Shown here: in pieces, positions 33,678 to 41,977 of the stretch
Layout of the letters: the number at the start of each line of letters is the position of its first letter
How positions within the stretch are numbered: position 1 is the stretch's first letter
Origin: Flavobacteriales bacterium
GTDB lineage: Bacteria; Bacteroidota; Bacteroidia; Flavobacteriales_E; Vicingaceae
Assembly (NCBI GenBank): GCA_002401955.1
Contig: NVUQ01000010.1
Span: forward strand, 1 to 64,000
DNA: 64,000 bases
Direction: 5' to 3'
Translations under genes and position numbers: made by a program
Notes under the pieces: generated by a model
Database searches by the model: none
Seen by the model: the letters and a program-made list of their open reading frames with translations, nothing else
Told to the model about the DNA's origin: nothing

Positions 33678-34280
33678 TTATTTTATTCTTTCAGCTATAT
33701 TAGGGATTAGTTTACTTAAATAACTTGGAAAACTTTCTAAAACAACTAGTTCATTTTGTTCTATTGTCAGCAGATGCTTTGGTTCTTTGTTATATGTGCT
33801 GGTTTCAAATAGATGAATAGCATCAAAGAATTTCCAGTGTTCATTTAAATTTTTAAAACCAAGTTTATATCTTTTCTCAATTTCAAGTGCAGGAACAAAA
33901 TGTCCTCCATTTTCAACTCTAATTTGAACTCTTTTCTTTGCTTTTTCAATTGAGTCTAAACAAAAAAAAGCTATTTCAATTCTATAATTTTCCTTTTTGA
34001 ATATTTTAGGCCAATGGAGTGGGGTAGAGTTGAAGTTTGTCTCGTAACAGAAATTTGATTTTTCTTTTATAGAATTTTCGATATTGCTCGTCAAGTCGTC
34101 CATTGACAGATTATGAGCCATACGTTCTTTCAATTCATTGTCAATTAGAGAATTGTATTTTTTTAGGAATACAAGGTCGTAATCGTAAGCTGAATTATTG
34201 TCAGGGGTTAAAGCTTTAGAAAAAGAAGATTTACCAGAGCCATTACAACCAGCAATTACTAATAAAGATGGTTTAACCAT
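33678..34280 (-). CDS. Zeta-toxin-like P-loop kinase
   Basis: The 200-residue protein starts with a Walker A motif at residues 11-18 (GCNGSGKS), followed by YETNFNSTPLHWP and a region with RVENGGHFVPALEIEKRY, the layout of zeta-toxin or related small P-loop kinases. Zeta toxins phosphorylate UDP-GlcNAc; whether this one does is unknown. It overlaps by 8 bp a tiny upstream gene that could be the antitoxin. Toxin-antitoxin pairs are typical integron cargo. Confidence 0.75.
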   Translation of the reverse strand: MVKPSLLVIAGCNGSGKSSFSKALTPDNNSAYDYDLVFLKKYNSLIDNELKERMAHNLSMDDLTSNIENSIKEKSNFCYETNFNSTPLHWPKIFKKENYRIEIAFFCLDSIEKAKKRVQIRVENGGHFVPALEIEKRYKLGFKNLNEHWKFFDAIHLFETSTYNKEPKHLLTIEQNELVVLESFPSYLSKLIPNIAERIK

Positions 34281-34434
34281 TGAATTGAGGAGCAGGAGTT
34301 GGGTTTTTAGTTAATTGACCATTAACTAATTTTTCCTCATAAACACGAATTTCTTCTCGAACCTTGGGCATTTCTTTTTTTAAACGCTTTTTAAGTTCAG
34401 AAAGATATGCTTTTATGTCTTGTTTGGTTCCCAT
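34273..34434 (-). CDS. Small partner of the zeta-like kinase (candidate antitoxin)
   Basis: With the start at 34434 the product has 53 residues, MGTKQDIKAYLSELKKRLKK, continuing as a charged helix and ending TKNPTPAPQFNG. The upstream ATG at 34488 would run into the preceding membrane-protein gene. The 8-bp overlap with the kinase gene and its size fit an antitoxin, but no known antitoxin family is recognised. Confidence 0.65.
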   Translation of the reverse strand: MGTKQDIKAYLSELKKRLKKEMPKVREEIRVYEEKLVNGQLTKNPTPAPQFNG

Positions 34435-34468
34435 AGCACAAATATACGAAATTCTGATATTTCCTTTG

Positions 34469-34780
34469 CTAATGCATATGAGAAACAACCCAAAAGGTCA
34501 GAATAATCGGTAAAAGTAAACCCAATAATGATAATAGAAATGGATAATAGACTATGGTTTTAGCTTTGTGTTTAAAAAATGAATAAGTCATAATTAATAA
34601 GAATAGAACCCATATAAAAGTAAAAAACAAAAAATAGAAGTAGAAAAAAATAGCAAAAGATAATACGGCAGTTGCTCCTGTTATTAATTCGATAATAAAT
34701 GGAATAATTAGAATTAGGACTTGTATTCCGAATACAATTATAGACCCTTTTCTTATTATATTTTTAAGTGGATGCTGCAT
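34469..34780 (-). CDS. Small membrane protein, unknown
   Basis: The 103-residue protein has three strongly hydrophobic helices (about 14-33, 37-65 and 76-98). It is the first gene after the attC-like site at 34803 and is followed by the antitoxin/kinase pair, so three genes may share one cassette. I do not recognise a family. Confidence 0.65.
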   Translation of the reverse strand: MQHPLKNIIRKGSIIVFGIQVLILIIPFIIELITGATAVLSFAIFFYFYFLFFTFIWVLFLLIMTYSFFKHKAKTIVYYPFLLSLLGLLLPIILTFWVVSHMH

Positions 34781-34802
34781 TCAAGAGATTGATATTTGCC
34801 AA

Positions 34803-35052
34803 TGACAACTGTATGTTGCGTTTGCTGCAGTTGTTTAAAGACACCAAAGTAATGATTTTTGTGAGGCTTCCCAAGTTGAACAATGTCAAACAAGTAAAAC
34901 CTTACCAAGCCCAAAGCGAGTCCCGATAGCTATCGGGAGCAGCTCGCTAATCTGTTATTAAAAAGCAATAGCAAAAATTATGGCTTTACCTGCCCAAGTT
35001 TCACAAAGCTTAAAAGCTAGCAACAAAGCATATTATATATAGGATGTTAGCC
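34803..35052 (-). repeat. Long attC-like site (250 bp) containing an 18-bp palindrome
   Basis: The ends are TGACAAC and GTTAGCC; the latter contains the stop codon (35047-35049) of the 161-aa gene. The right arm GCATATTATATATAGG matches the arms at 16105 and 33651. Inside, TCCCGATAGCTATCGGGA (34921-34938) is a perfect palindrome flanked by AGCGAG and CTCGCT. Confidence 0.6.
34921..34938. repeat. 18-bp perfect palindrome inside an attC-like site
   Basis: TCCCGATAGCTATCGGGA is its own reverse complement and is GC-richer than its surroundings. The flanking AGCGAG and CTCGCT extend the symmetry with an offset. Similar palindromes are common as dispersed repeats in Bacteroidota. Confidence 0.75.
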
Positions 35053-35532
35053 ACTTTTGTTTTCATTATTAGAATCATTTGTGTAAATCTGATTACCACC
35101 CCATCCACTATATCTGTCAGCATAATCCGCTATGAAATCAAAATACTTTTCGTCTTCTTTTGTCTCAGGGTGATATTGTAGAAATACGATTAACTCACTT
35201 AGAATATCACATATATGTTTTCGACTTAAATCTGAATTAATACTTTTTTCACCCCATGATTCTAATTCTTCATAATCAAGTCGAAGTAAAATTTTAAAGA
35301 GATCGTTAAGGAAAGGTTTTAACCTGTTCTGGTCGTCTAACCGTTTTAATAAATAGTCTTTAACCTCAGAATCATTTTTGTTCTCCCATAAATCTAATGT
35401 CTTACCAATTATTTCCTGAGTATTATCATATCCAAATTGCTTAAACAACTCTATAATTTCAAGATGAATTTTTAGCTTTGGATTAGACGAGTTCGAAATT
35501 TTTATTAAATCAGATTGGGGTATAGTCTTCAT
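35047..35532 (-). CDS. Hypothetical helical protein (161 aa)
   Basis: The protein is mostly charged and helical (LDLWENKNDSEVKDYLLKRL and FLNDLFKILLRLDYEELESW) with an acidic, aromatic C terminus (YDRYSGWGG-like YADRYSGWGGNQIYTND). There is no signal peptide or membrane helix, and I know no family. Its stop is part of the attC-like core at 35046. On the other side CTACAAC (35544-35550) and the hairpin CGAATAA..TTATTCG suggest another decayed site, so this is the rightmost cassette. Confidence 0.65.
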   Translation of the reverse strand: MKTIPQSDLIKISNSSNPKLKIHLEIIELFKQFGYDNTQEIIGKTLDLWENKNDSEVKDYLLKRLDDQNRLKPFLNDLFKILLRLDYEELESWGEKSINSDLSRKHICDILSELIVFLQYHPETKEDEKYFDFIADYADRYSGWGGNQIYTNDSNNENKSG

Positions 35533-35652
35533 TTTTAATTGTGCTACAACAACCGAATAAGCAACATATTTTGTTTATTCGCATTATACGTTTATGCACT
35601 CAAATATAAACTAAAAAAGTGAAAGTGCCTCTTTTTATTGAGTCTACAGGAG

Positions 35653-35712
35653 CATAGTCGTAGATTAAACGTTTAAATCTGCGCTTAATAAATTCTACGG
35701 CTAAGGCTTTTT
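35653..35712 (+). repeat. Inverted repeat followed by T-tract
   Basis: CATAGTCGTAGATT and AATTCTACGGCTAAG are inverted copies around a loop that itself contains AAACGTTT. Eight T residues follow on the plus strand. It may terminate plus-strand transcription or be a dispersed repeat; no plus-strand gene ends here. Confidence 0.5.
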
Positions 35713-35740
35713 TTTCTTTATTAAGGAATTTAATATTAGC

Positions 35741-36604
35741 CTATTTTGGTCCATTGCCATTTGGATCAATACCCATAGGATTAAATACATCAGGACAAGA
35801 AACAGAGCCTTTCTTTAAGAACATAAAACGGACTCTAATTAAAAATGGGCGATGGCGTGTATTATTATAAGGATGAGTAGATTTGATATGATTAAAAGGT
35901 AATAAAGCTAAAATTGGTGTTTCTATCATTGGCATTATAATTAATCGACCCTTAGTTTTAAAACCCATTCCAAAAAAGTAATGTAACTCCCCTAATAAAT
36001 CAGCTGGTCCATCTGTATAATTATCATTGTTTGGTACTTGTGGAGTTTCTCCTCTACTTTTAATAATATGATAATCCAAATTAAGACCTAAGCCATTCAC
36101 ATAAAAGAAATTATCATTCTTATCAAAACGATATCCTAAATTAAAATTACCTGAAATTAGATGATCACTAAATGCGCCTCTAGTTTCTAGCCTATTAGTT
36201 TCAATATTGTCTACAGTTGTTGTTCGCGTGTAATCTTCACCACCTCTAAACCATTTCCAAGAAAGGCTATAATCCATATAATTGATGAACTTTTTTCCAG
36301 TCATTTTAAACTTGCCAATTTCAAGCATTGGACCAAGTTGTGTTGTAAAACTTTTACCAAAAGATGATTTTGGTTGAGCTAAATATGAATCAGTTCTAGT
36401 AACACCTGTCAGACTATCTGTAGTACTAATCTTATCGGTATAGGGTGAATATGGCATCATGTAAGTTAACCCTACTCCAAAAAACCAACCCTTATCAACT
36501 GCATCGCCACCAGTGCTATAAAGACCACTCCCTTTCTTGTTTTTATACTGACTAAAAGCATTTAATGTTAAAAGTAGGACAGGTATAATAAGTAGTTTTT
36601 TCAT
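35741..36604 (-). CDS. Exported protein, outer-membrane beta-barrel candidate
   Basis: The 287-residue protein has a signal peptide (MKKLLIIPVLLLTLNAFSQ). The body alternates aromatic and polar residues in beta-strand style (WFFGVGLTYMMPYSPY, FNLGYRFDKNDNFFYVNGLG, LHYFFGMGFKTKGRLIIMP), typical of small outer-membrane barrels. No specific family is recognised. It lies downstream of kmo on the same strand but is separated from it by a REP-like palindrome. Confidence 0.7.
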   Translation of the reverse strand: MKKLLIIPVLLLTLNAFSQYKNKKGSGLYSTGGDAVDKGWFFGVGLTYMMPYSPYTDKISTTDSLTGVTRTDSYLAQPKSSFGKSFTTQLGPMLEIGKFKMTGKKFINYMDYSLSWKWFRGGEDYTRTTTVDNIETNRLETRGAFSDHLISGNFNLGYRFDKNDNFFYVNGLGLNLDYHIIKSRGETPQVPNNDNYTDGPADLLGELHYFFGMGFKTKGRLIIMPMIETPILALLPFNHIKSTHPYNNTRHRPFLIRVRFMFLKKGSVSCPDVFNPMGIDPNGNGPK

Positions 36605-36621
36605 TTTTTTAGTTTTAGTAA

Positions 36622-36699
36622 CGTCATTGCGAAGAATGAAGCAATCTTACCATTTACACAGAGATTGCTTCACTACATTGTATTTCGTTCGTAATGATG
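36622..36699. repeat. REP-like palindrome
   Basis: GTCATTGCGAAGAATGAAGC leading to AATCT, and after 14 bp AGATTGCTTCACTACATTG, then TTTCGTTCGTAATGATG, are inverted copies. This is the widespread GTCATTGCGAG..GAAGCAATCT type of dispersed intergenic palindrome. It fills the gap between kmo and the barrel gene. Confidence 0.8.
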
Positions 36700-36707
36700 G
36701 ATATTAT

Positions 36708-38045
36708 TTAAATTTCAGAAAGTATTGCGTTTTCAACTGCTGTACTATCCCAAACGTTTTCTATGTCGTCAAATTGTGCCATTACATTTTTCATAATAGC
36801 ATCTTGCTTTTGTCCAGTTTCCCAAGCTTCGGAATAGCGAATGTTACTAAAGGTAACTTGGCTATATAATGGAAGCCATTTATCTGGATGTTTGGCAGAA
36901 AAATGAGCTTCAATTTTCTTTTGTAATAGGAATTTTGGATCACCAACGTAATCTCTCATCACATAATAATTGTGTAACGATAAATCTTGAACACCATCAC
37001 CATCTGGTTTTCTAACTTCTTGATATTCAGCAAAAACTTTAGTCCAATCTTCATTGTGTTTTTGCATCAATTCCCACATTACCGAACAATCTTCAAAACC
37101 AGCATTCATCCCTTGTCCGTAAAATGGAACAGTTGCATGAGCAGCATCTCCCATTAAAGCTGTTTTACCAGAAGTCCATGGGTAGCAACGAACAATTGCT
37201 AAAGAAGAGAGTGGGTGGTCTTTCCAAGCATCTCCTACGCTTGGCATCATCTCATAAAAATCAGGAAAAGTTGTTTTAAAGAAGTTGTCAACAGCTTCTC
37301 TAGATGTTAACTGCTCAAAAGAATTTTCACCAGTTGAAGGCATAAACAATGTGCAGGTAAAAGAACCATCTTCGTTAGGCAATGCAATTAGCATAAACTT
37401 TCCTCTAGGCCATATATGTAAAGCATTTTTTTCTAGTTTATACGAACCATCCTCATTAGCTGGCAATAACAACTCTCTATAACCATCATTAATAAAGTGT
37501 TGACTGTATTCAAAACGATCTAACTTTTGCATGGCATTGTAACGAACGGCAGAAAAAGCACCATCACAAGCAAAAACGACATCCGATTTATGTTCCGATT
37601 TTTCTTTTGTAATCGAATTTTCTAAATAGACAATTCCGTTTTCTAAATCTGCTCCAGTACATTTTTCATTGTAATGAATAGTTGCTCCACCATTTTTTTC
37701 GGCAATGTCCATCATTTTGGCATTTAATCCTCCTCTAGAAACCGAATAAATTGCTTGACCTTCTTTTCCGTAAGGTTGGTAAGAAAGATTGTTTTCCATA
37801 TCGTGCATTATTCTGCCGGTCATCGGAATGGCAATCTTTTCTACTTCATCTTCAAGGTTTACATTTTTTAATGCCTTCCAGCCCCTATCAGAGAGGGCTA
37901 AGTTTATTGATTTTCCAGCAGAAATTTCTGCTTTTCTAATATCAGATCTTCTTTCAAAAATAGTTACTTTATATCCTGCTTTAGCCAGATAAACTGCCCA
38001 AAGTGATCCTACTAAACCTGCTCCTACAACTGTTGCTGTCTTCAT
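36708..38045 (-). CDS. kmo: Kynurenine 3-monooxygenase
   Basis: The 445-residue flavoprotein hydroxylates L-kynurenine to 3-hydroxykynurenine with NADPH and O2. The FAD motif GAGLVG is at residues 8-13. The second FAD motif GDAAHATVPFYGQGMNAGFE and KMO-specific blocks (SINLALSDRGW, YAISRGGLN-like YSVSRGGLNAKMM) are present. It is the last gene of the kynU - SpoIIE - kmo unit, 6 bp after the phosphatase gene. Together with kynureninase it would convert kynurenine towards 3-hydroxyanthranilate. Confidence 0.95.
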   Translation of the reverse strand: MKTATVVGAGLVGSLWAVYLAKAGYKVTIFERRSDIRKAEISAGKSINLALSDRGWKALKNVNLEDEVEKIAIPMTGRIMHDMENNLSYQPYGKEGQAIYSVSRGGLNAKMMDIAEKNGGATIHYNEKCTGADLENGIVYLENSITKEKSEHKSDVVFACDGAFSAVRYNAMQKLDRFEYSQHFINDGYRELLLPANEDGSYKLEKNALHIWPRGKFMLIALPNEDGSFTCTLFMPSTGENSFEQLTSREAVDNFFKTTFPDFYEMMPSVGDAWKDHPLSSLAIVRCYPWTSGKTALMGDAAHATVPFYGQGMNAGFEDCSVMWELMQKHNEDWTKVFAEYQEVRKPDGDGVQDLSLHNYYVMRDYVGDPKFLLQKKIEAHFSAKHPDKWLPLYSQVTFSNIRYSEAWETGQKQDAIMKNVMAQFDDIENVWDSTAVENAILSEI

Positions 38046-38051
38046 TTTTAA

Positions 38052-40055
38052 TTAAATTTTAACACATAAAATACAAACATCGTCAATTTGTTCGATTTGA
38101 CCTTTCCATTTATTAAATTCGGAGATTAAAATATCTTTTTGTTCACTTAAACTTTTGTTTTGTACTGCTATGAGCATATTTTTAAATGGCTTGTATTTTA
38201 ATTTCTTACCCTTTTCACCTCCAAATTGGTCTGCAAACCCATCAGAAAATAAGTAGATAGAATCTCCTTTATATAGTTGAATTAAATGATTAGTAAAAGG
38301 CTTGTTAGCATCATGATAAACACCTATTGGTTGTTTGTTAGCTTTAATTCCTTCCATTTCAGAGCTGTTTTTTCTTAAAATCCACAAAGGATTATTGGCT
38401 CCAGAATATTCTAATTTACTTGTTTTTGTATCTAATGAACAAAGAGAAATATCCATTCCATCTTTAATGTCTTCGAGAGTAATTTTTTCTGAATCAATAC
38501 TAGAACGAAAAGTTTCAATAACTAGTTCTCTTACTTTGTCTAATATTTTTGCCGGTTCAGTTAATTTAAATTCTTTAACAGCACTATTTAAAGCATTAGA
38601 GCAAACAACACTTACCATTGCTCCAGGAACACCATGCCCGGTACAATCTGCAACAGCAAAAATTATTTTTTCTCCAACAGCATGTAACCAATAAAAATCT
38701 CCACTAACCACATCTTTAGGTTGGAATAAAACAAATGAATTTGGTAAATGTTCTTCAATTAAATTTGATGGAGGTAGTATGGCTTCTTGGAGTCGTTTAG
38801 CGTAAGTTATAGAATCGGTAATTTCTCTGTTTTTCTCAAGAAGTATGTTTTTCTGATCCGAAATAATTGAATGGTCTTTTTTCTTTTGCCTGTAATTTTT
38901 AAATACAATTATAATAATAATGAGCATGGCTAAAAATCCTAATGCTGAAGAAATAATAATAAGGTTTTGTTTTTCATTTTGAACAATTTTCTCTTTCTCT
39001 AAACTTGCTATTAAAATGGCTTTTTTTTCATTTTCATATTTTGATTCTATTTCATCTAGGTTATTTACTGTTTCTTCAGTAAAAATAGAATCTTTTAAAT
39101 GATGGTAAAGGATGTAATTATCATAAGCTATTTGATATTCAGCATGATCATAGTGAGCTTCAGCTAAAGTTAAATAAAGAAAACTAATGAGTTGTTTAGA
39201 CTGAGATTTTTTGGCTTGCTCTAAAGATTGATAGTAGTAATCCATCCCTTTTTTTAGCTCATTTTGTTTGATATATAGCTCGCCTAAATTTTGATAAGTT
39301 AAACTTATTCCGGTGTAATCGCTTATACTTTTTTTAATTCGTAATGATTTATAAAAAAAATCTAGGGCTTTTTTTGTTTCACCAATATCCCTATAATACA
39401 TTGCCATATTATTCATGGTAGTAGTAGCTCCAATAGAATCTCCAATAACCAACTTAATTTGTAACGAGTTTCCCCAGTAGGTCATACCAGTATCATATTC
39501 TCCTTTAATCATATAAATAATACCTATGTTGTTGTAGCACATAGCAATACCACTAGAATCTTTTAAAGCTTCTCTTATTTTTAATGATTTTTTATAATAA
39601 TTAGCACCATTATCTAATTTGTTGCTCACTCTGTAAATGTTACCTATGGCATTGTAGTTTGAGGCAAGAGAACTAGAATCTCCTATTTCTTCAGATATTT
39701 TACATGATTGGAAAGTGTACTTTAACGCTTCTGAATAATTTGATAAACGTTGATGACCTTCGCCAAGTATTCCTAAAAAATCTGCTTTAGCTTGAAGATC
39801 TTCCGTTTTTTCACACAACCGTAATGCATAGTTTGCATAATAGATAACAGTATCAGGGTTTGAGTAAAGTAGTTTGTATGAAGCATTTTTAAGCAAATCT
39901 AGCTTTGTTTGAATGCTTTTGTCTGAATTTAGCTCGTTATATAAGCTATCTAATAAGTTTTGTTGGTTTTGACCATGAGCTTTTTGATTAATTGAAGAAA
40001 AAACTAATAAGCTGATAAAGGATAAATTAAATAATATTTTAAGAAGTTTATTCAA
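38052..40055 (-). CDS. TPR-repeat membrane SpoIIE phosphatase inside the kynurenine operon
   Basis: The 667-residue protein has a signal peptide, about seven TPR units (residues about 50-340, e.g. YNNIGIIYMIKGEYDTGMTY), one membrane helix (SSALGFLAMLIIIIIVFKNY), a coiled linker with TYAKRLQEAILPP and a C-terminal SpoIIE/PP2C domain (GDFYWLH, FAVADCTGHGVPGAMVS, SDGFADQFGG). This is a common Bacteroidota sensor layout. The gene is wedged between kynU (1-bp gap) and kmo (6-bp gap), so it is translated with the pathway enzymes. Confidence 0.88.
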   Translation of the reverse strand: MNKLLKILFNLSFISLLVFSSINQKAHGQNQQNLLDSLYNELNSDKSIQTKLDLLKNASYKLLYSNPDTVIYYANYALRLCEKTEDLQAKADFLGILGEGHQRLSNYSEALKYTFQSCKISEEIGDSSSLASNYNAIGNIYRVSNKLDNGANYYKKSLKIREALKDSSGIAMCYNNIGIIYMIKGEYDTGMTYWGNSLQIKLVIGDSIGATTTMNNMAMYYRDIGETKKALDFFYKSLRIKKSISDYTGISLTYQNLGELYIKQNELKKGMDYYYQSLEQAKKSQSKQLISFLYLTLAEAHYDHAEYQIAYDNYILYHHLKDSIFTEETVNNLDEIESKYENEKKAILIASLEKEKIVQNEKQNLIIISSALGFLAMLIIIIIVFKNYRQKKKDHSIISDQKNILLEKNREITDSITYAKRLQEAILPPSNLIEEHLPNSFVLFQPKDVVSGDFYWLHAVGEKIIFAVADCTGHGVPGAMVSVVCSNALNSAVKEFKLTEPAKILDKVRELVIETFRSSIDSEKITLEDIKDGMDISLCSLDTKTSKLEYSGANNPLWILRKNSSEMEGIKANKQPIGVYHDANKPFTNHLIQLYKGDSIYLFSDGFADQFGGEKGKKLKYKPFKNMLIAVQNKSLSEQKDILISEFNKWKGQIEQIDDVCILCVKI

Positions 40056-40056
40056 C

Positions 40057-41334
40057 TTAAAGTGCTTCTTTTAAAATTTCTCCAAAACGATAAATGTCCT
40101 CAAAAGAATTATATAAAGGAATTGGTGCCATTCTAATGGCATTAGGTTCTCTCCAATCTGTAATTACTCCTTCAGCAGTTAATTCGTCAAATAGACTTTT
40201 ACCAAAACCATGTGCAATTACAGAAACCTGACAACCTCTTTCTTTCCAGTCTCTAGGTGTAATAATTTCTAATGATTTGTTAGAAGAAGATAACGATTCA
40301 TTTACATCGTCAACAATAAACTCTAGATAGCCAGAAATTAGTTTTTGTTTTTTTAGGAGTTTGTCCATGCCAACTTCATCAAAAATATCTATAGCTGCTT
40401 TGTGTGCTGCCATAGATAAAACTGGAGCGTTACTCATTTGCCAAGCTTCAGCAGTTTTCATTGGTTTAAACCCTTTTTCCATTAAAAAACGGGTTTCTTT
40501 TTCTTGCCCCCACCAACCTGCAAAACGTGGCAAGTCAGTATTGTTACAATGCCGTTCGTTAATGTAAACTCCTGAAACACCACCAGGACCTGAATTCAAA
40601 TATTTATAAGAACACCAACAAGCGAAATCAACATTCCATTCATGTAATTTTAACTCAATATTTCCAACCCCATGTGCTAAATCGAAGCCACAATTTGCTC
40701 CAACGCTATGAGCAGCATCAGTAATGGCCTTCATATCGAAAACCTGTCCAGTAAAATAATTTACTCCGCCAATCATAACGCAAGCTAGAGAATCTCCAGC
40801 ATTTTCTATAGCAGAAATAATATCTTCATTGTGAATGGTATGTTCACCATTTCTAGGAGAAATTTCTATAATTGCTTCATCAGGATTTAATCCTGCATTT
40901 TTAACTTGCATTTCAAGTGCGTACTGATCGGATGGAAAAGCTTTTGCTTCACAAATAATTTTGTAACGGCTTTTTGTTGGACGGTAAAATGAAACCATCA
41001 ATAAGTTTAAGTTCACTGTTAAGTTGTTCATTACCACAACTTCTTGTTCTTTTGCACCAACAATTTTAGAAATTGGTTCAGCAAACATTTCATGGTAAGC
41101 AAACCAAGGGTTTTTAGCGTTAAAATGACCTTCAACACCCCATTTAGCCCAATCTTTCAACTCTGTATTAATATAATCTATGGTAGATTTTGGCTGTAAT
41201 CCTAAAGAATTTCCAGTAAAATAAATCGTTTCTTTTCCATCAATTATCGGAATATGAAATTTATCTCTGTATGCTTTTAATTCATCTTGCTCATCTAATT
41301 TTTGAGCAAATTCTAAATTATTTTGGTAAGTCAT
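40057..41334 (-). CDS. kynU: Kynureninase
   Basis: The 425-residue PLP enzyme splits kynurenine or 3-hydroxykynurenine into (3-hydroxy)anthranilate and alanine. The fold-type I signature includes DLAHGVGN at about 218-225 and the PLP lysine Lys244 in CWCSYKYLNSGPGG. GNSLGLQP at 41-48 is typical of the N terminus. It is the first gene of the operon. Confidence 0.95.
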   Translation of the reverse strand: MTYQNNLEFAQKLDEQDELKAYRDKFHIPIIDGKETIYFTGNSLGLQPKSTIDYINTELKDWAKWGVEGHFNAKNPWFAYHEMFAEPISKIVGAKEQEVVVMNNLTVNLNLLMVSFYRPTKSRYKIICEAKAFPSDQYALEMQVKNAGLNPDEAIIEISPRNGEHTIHNEDIISAIENAGDSLACVMIGGVNYFTGQVFDMKAITDAAHSVGANCGFDLAHGVGNIELKLHEWNVDFACWCSYKYLNSGPGGVSGVYINERHCNNTDLPRFAGWWGQEKETRFLMEKGFKPMKTAEAWQMSNAPVLSMAAHKAAIDIFDEVGMDKLLKKQKLISGYLEFIVDDVNESLSSSNKSLEIITPRDWKERGCQVSVIAHGFGKSLFDELTAEGVITDWREPNAIRMAPIPLYNSFEDIYRFGEILKEAL

Positions 41335-41544
41335 TTAATCGCTTTAATAATGGAGCGTAAATATACGTAACTAAGTTAGAAAGTAGGAGAGTTAAAAGTC
41401 AGAAAATTGAGCTTAATTATTTGGGCGTTTTAACGGGTTATCCACTTTATCTTTTTTCACTTCACTCTTCGACTCCGCTCAGAGACCAGTTAAAAAAGGA
41501 TGCCGTTTCTATCCCTAACGCAAAAAAACAAGTTCTTAAAGTTG
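41335..41544. other. Upstream region of kynU
   Basis: This holds the kynU promoter region. TTCGACTCCGCTCAGAGACC (41468-41487) looks like one arm of a dispersed Bacteroidota repeat; the partner arm is not seen. Confidence 0.4.
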
Positions 41545-41596
41545 AAATTTTGTAGTGTAAAACGTTATAATTTCCTTTGAAAAAATTATTTTACTC
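41545..41596 (-). repeat. 52-bp shared flank of heptamer array 1
   Basis: AAATTTTGTAGTGTAAAACG and the following TTATAATTTCC, TTTGAAAAAATTATTTTACT, ending CTC, differ at one base from 42609-42660. It lies on the far side of the array from rnhB. An ATAATTT / AAATTAT stem is possible. Confidence 0.9.
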
Positions 41597-41977
41597 TTTA
41601 CTCTTTACTCTTTACTCTTTACTCTTTACTCTTTACTCTTTACTCTTTACTCTTTACTCTTTACTCTTTACTCTTTACTCTTTACTCTTCACTCTTTACT
41701 CTTTACTCTTCACTCTTTACTCTTCTCTTTACTCTCTTTACTCTTTACTCTTCTCTCTTCACTCTTCTCTTTACTCTCTTCTCTCTTTACTCTTCACTCT
41801 TTACTCTTCACTCTTTACTCTTCTCTTTACTCTCTTTACTCTTTACTCTTTACTCTTCTCTCTTCACTCTTCTCTTTACTCTTTACTCTTCTCTTTACTC
41901 TCTTCTCTCTTTACTCTCTTTACTCTCTTTACTCTTTACTCTTTACTCTCTTTACTCTCTTCTCTCTTTACTCTTTA
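41591..41977 (-). repeat. Heptanucleotide tandem array 1 (TTTACTC)n
   Basis: About 390 bp of head-to-tail heptamers. The first 100 bp or so are nearly perfect TTTACTC units; the rest mixes TTTACTC, TTCACTC and shortened CTCTTC-type units. On the minus strand it begins with the last codons and stop of rnhB (AAA GAG TAA), so the array grows out of the stop codon. A long plus-strand frame through it is low-complexity and not a gene. Confidence 0.95.

Noticed and set aside
35653-35712. Terminator for the barrel gene
   Set aside because: The T-tract follows the hairpin on the plus strand, while the barrel gene runs on the minus strand; kept only as an inverted repeat.
35560-36604. Search for an integron integrase or attI at the expected (right) end of the cassette region
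   Set aside because: For minus-strand cassettes the integrase should lie near 35.6 kb or beyond, but only a barrel-like protein and kmo are found. No tyrosine recombinase is encoded anywhere in the window.
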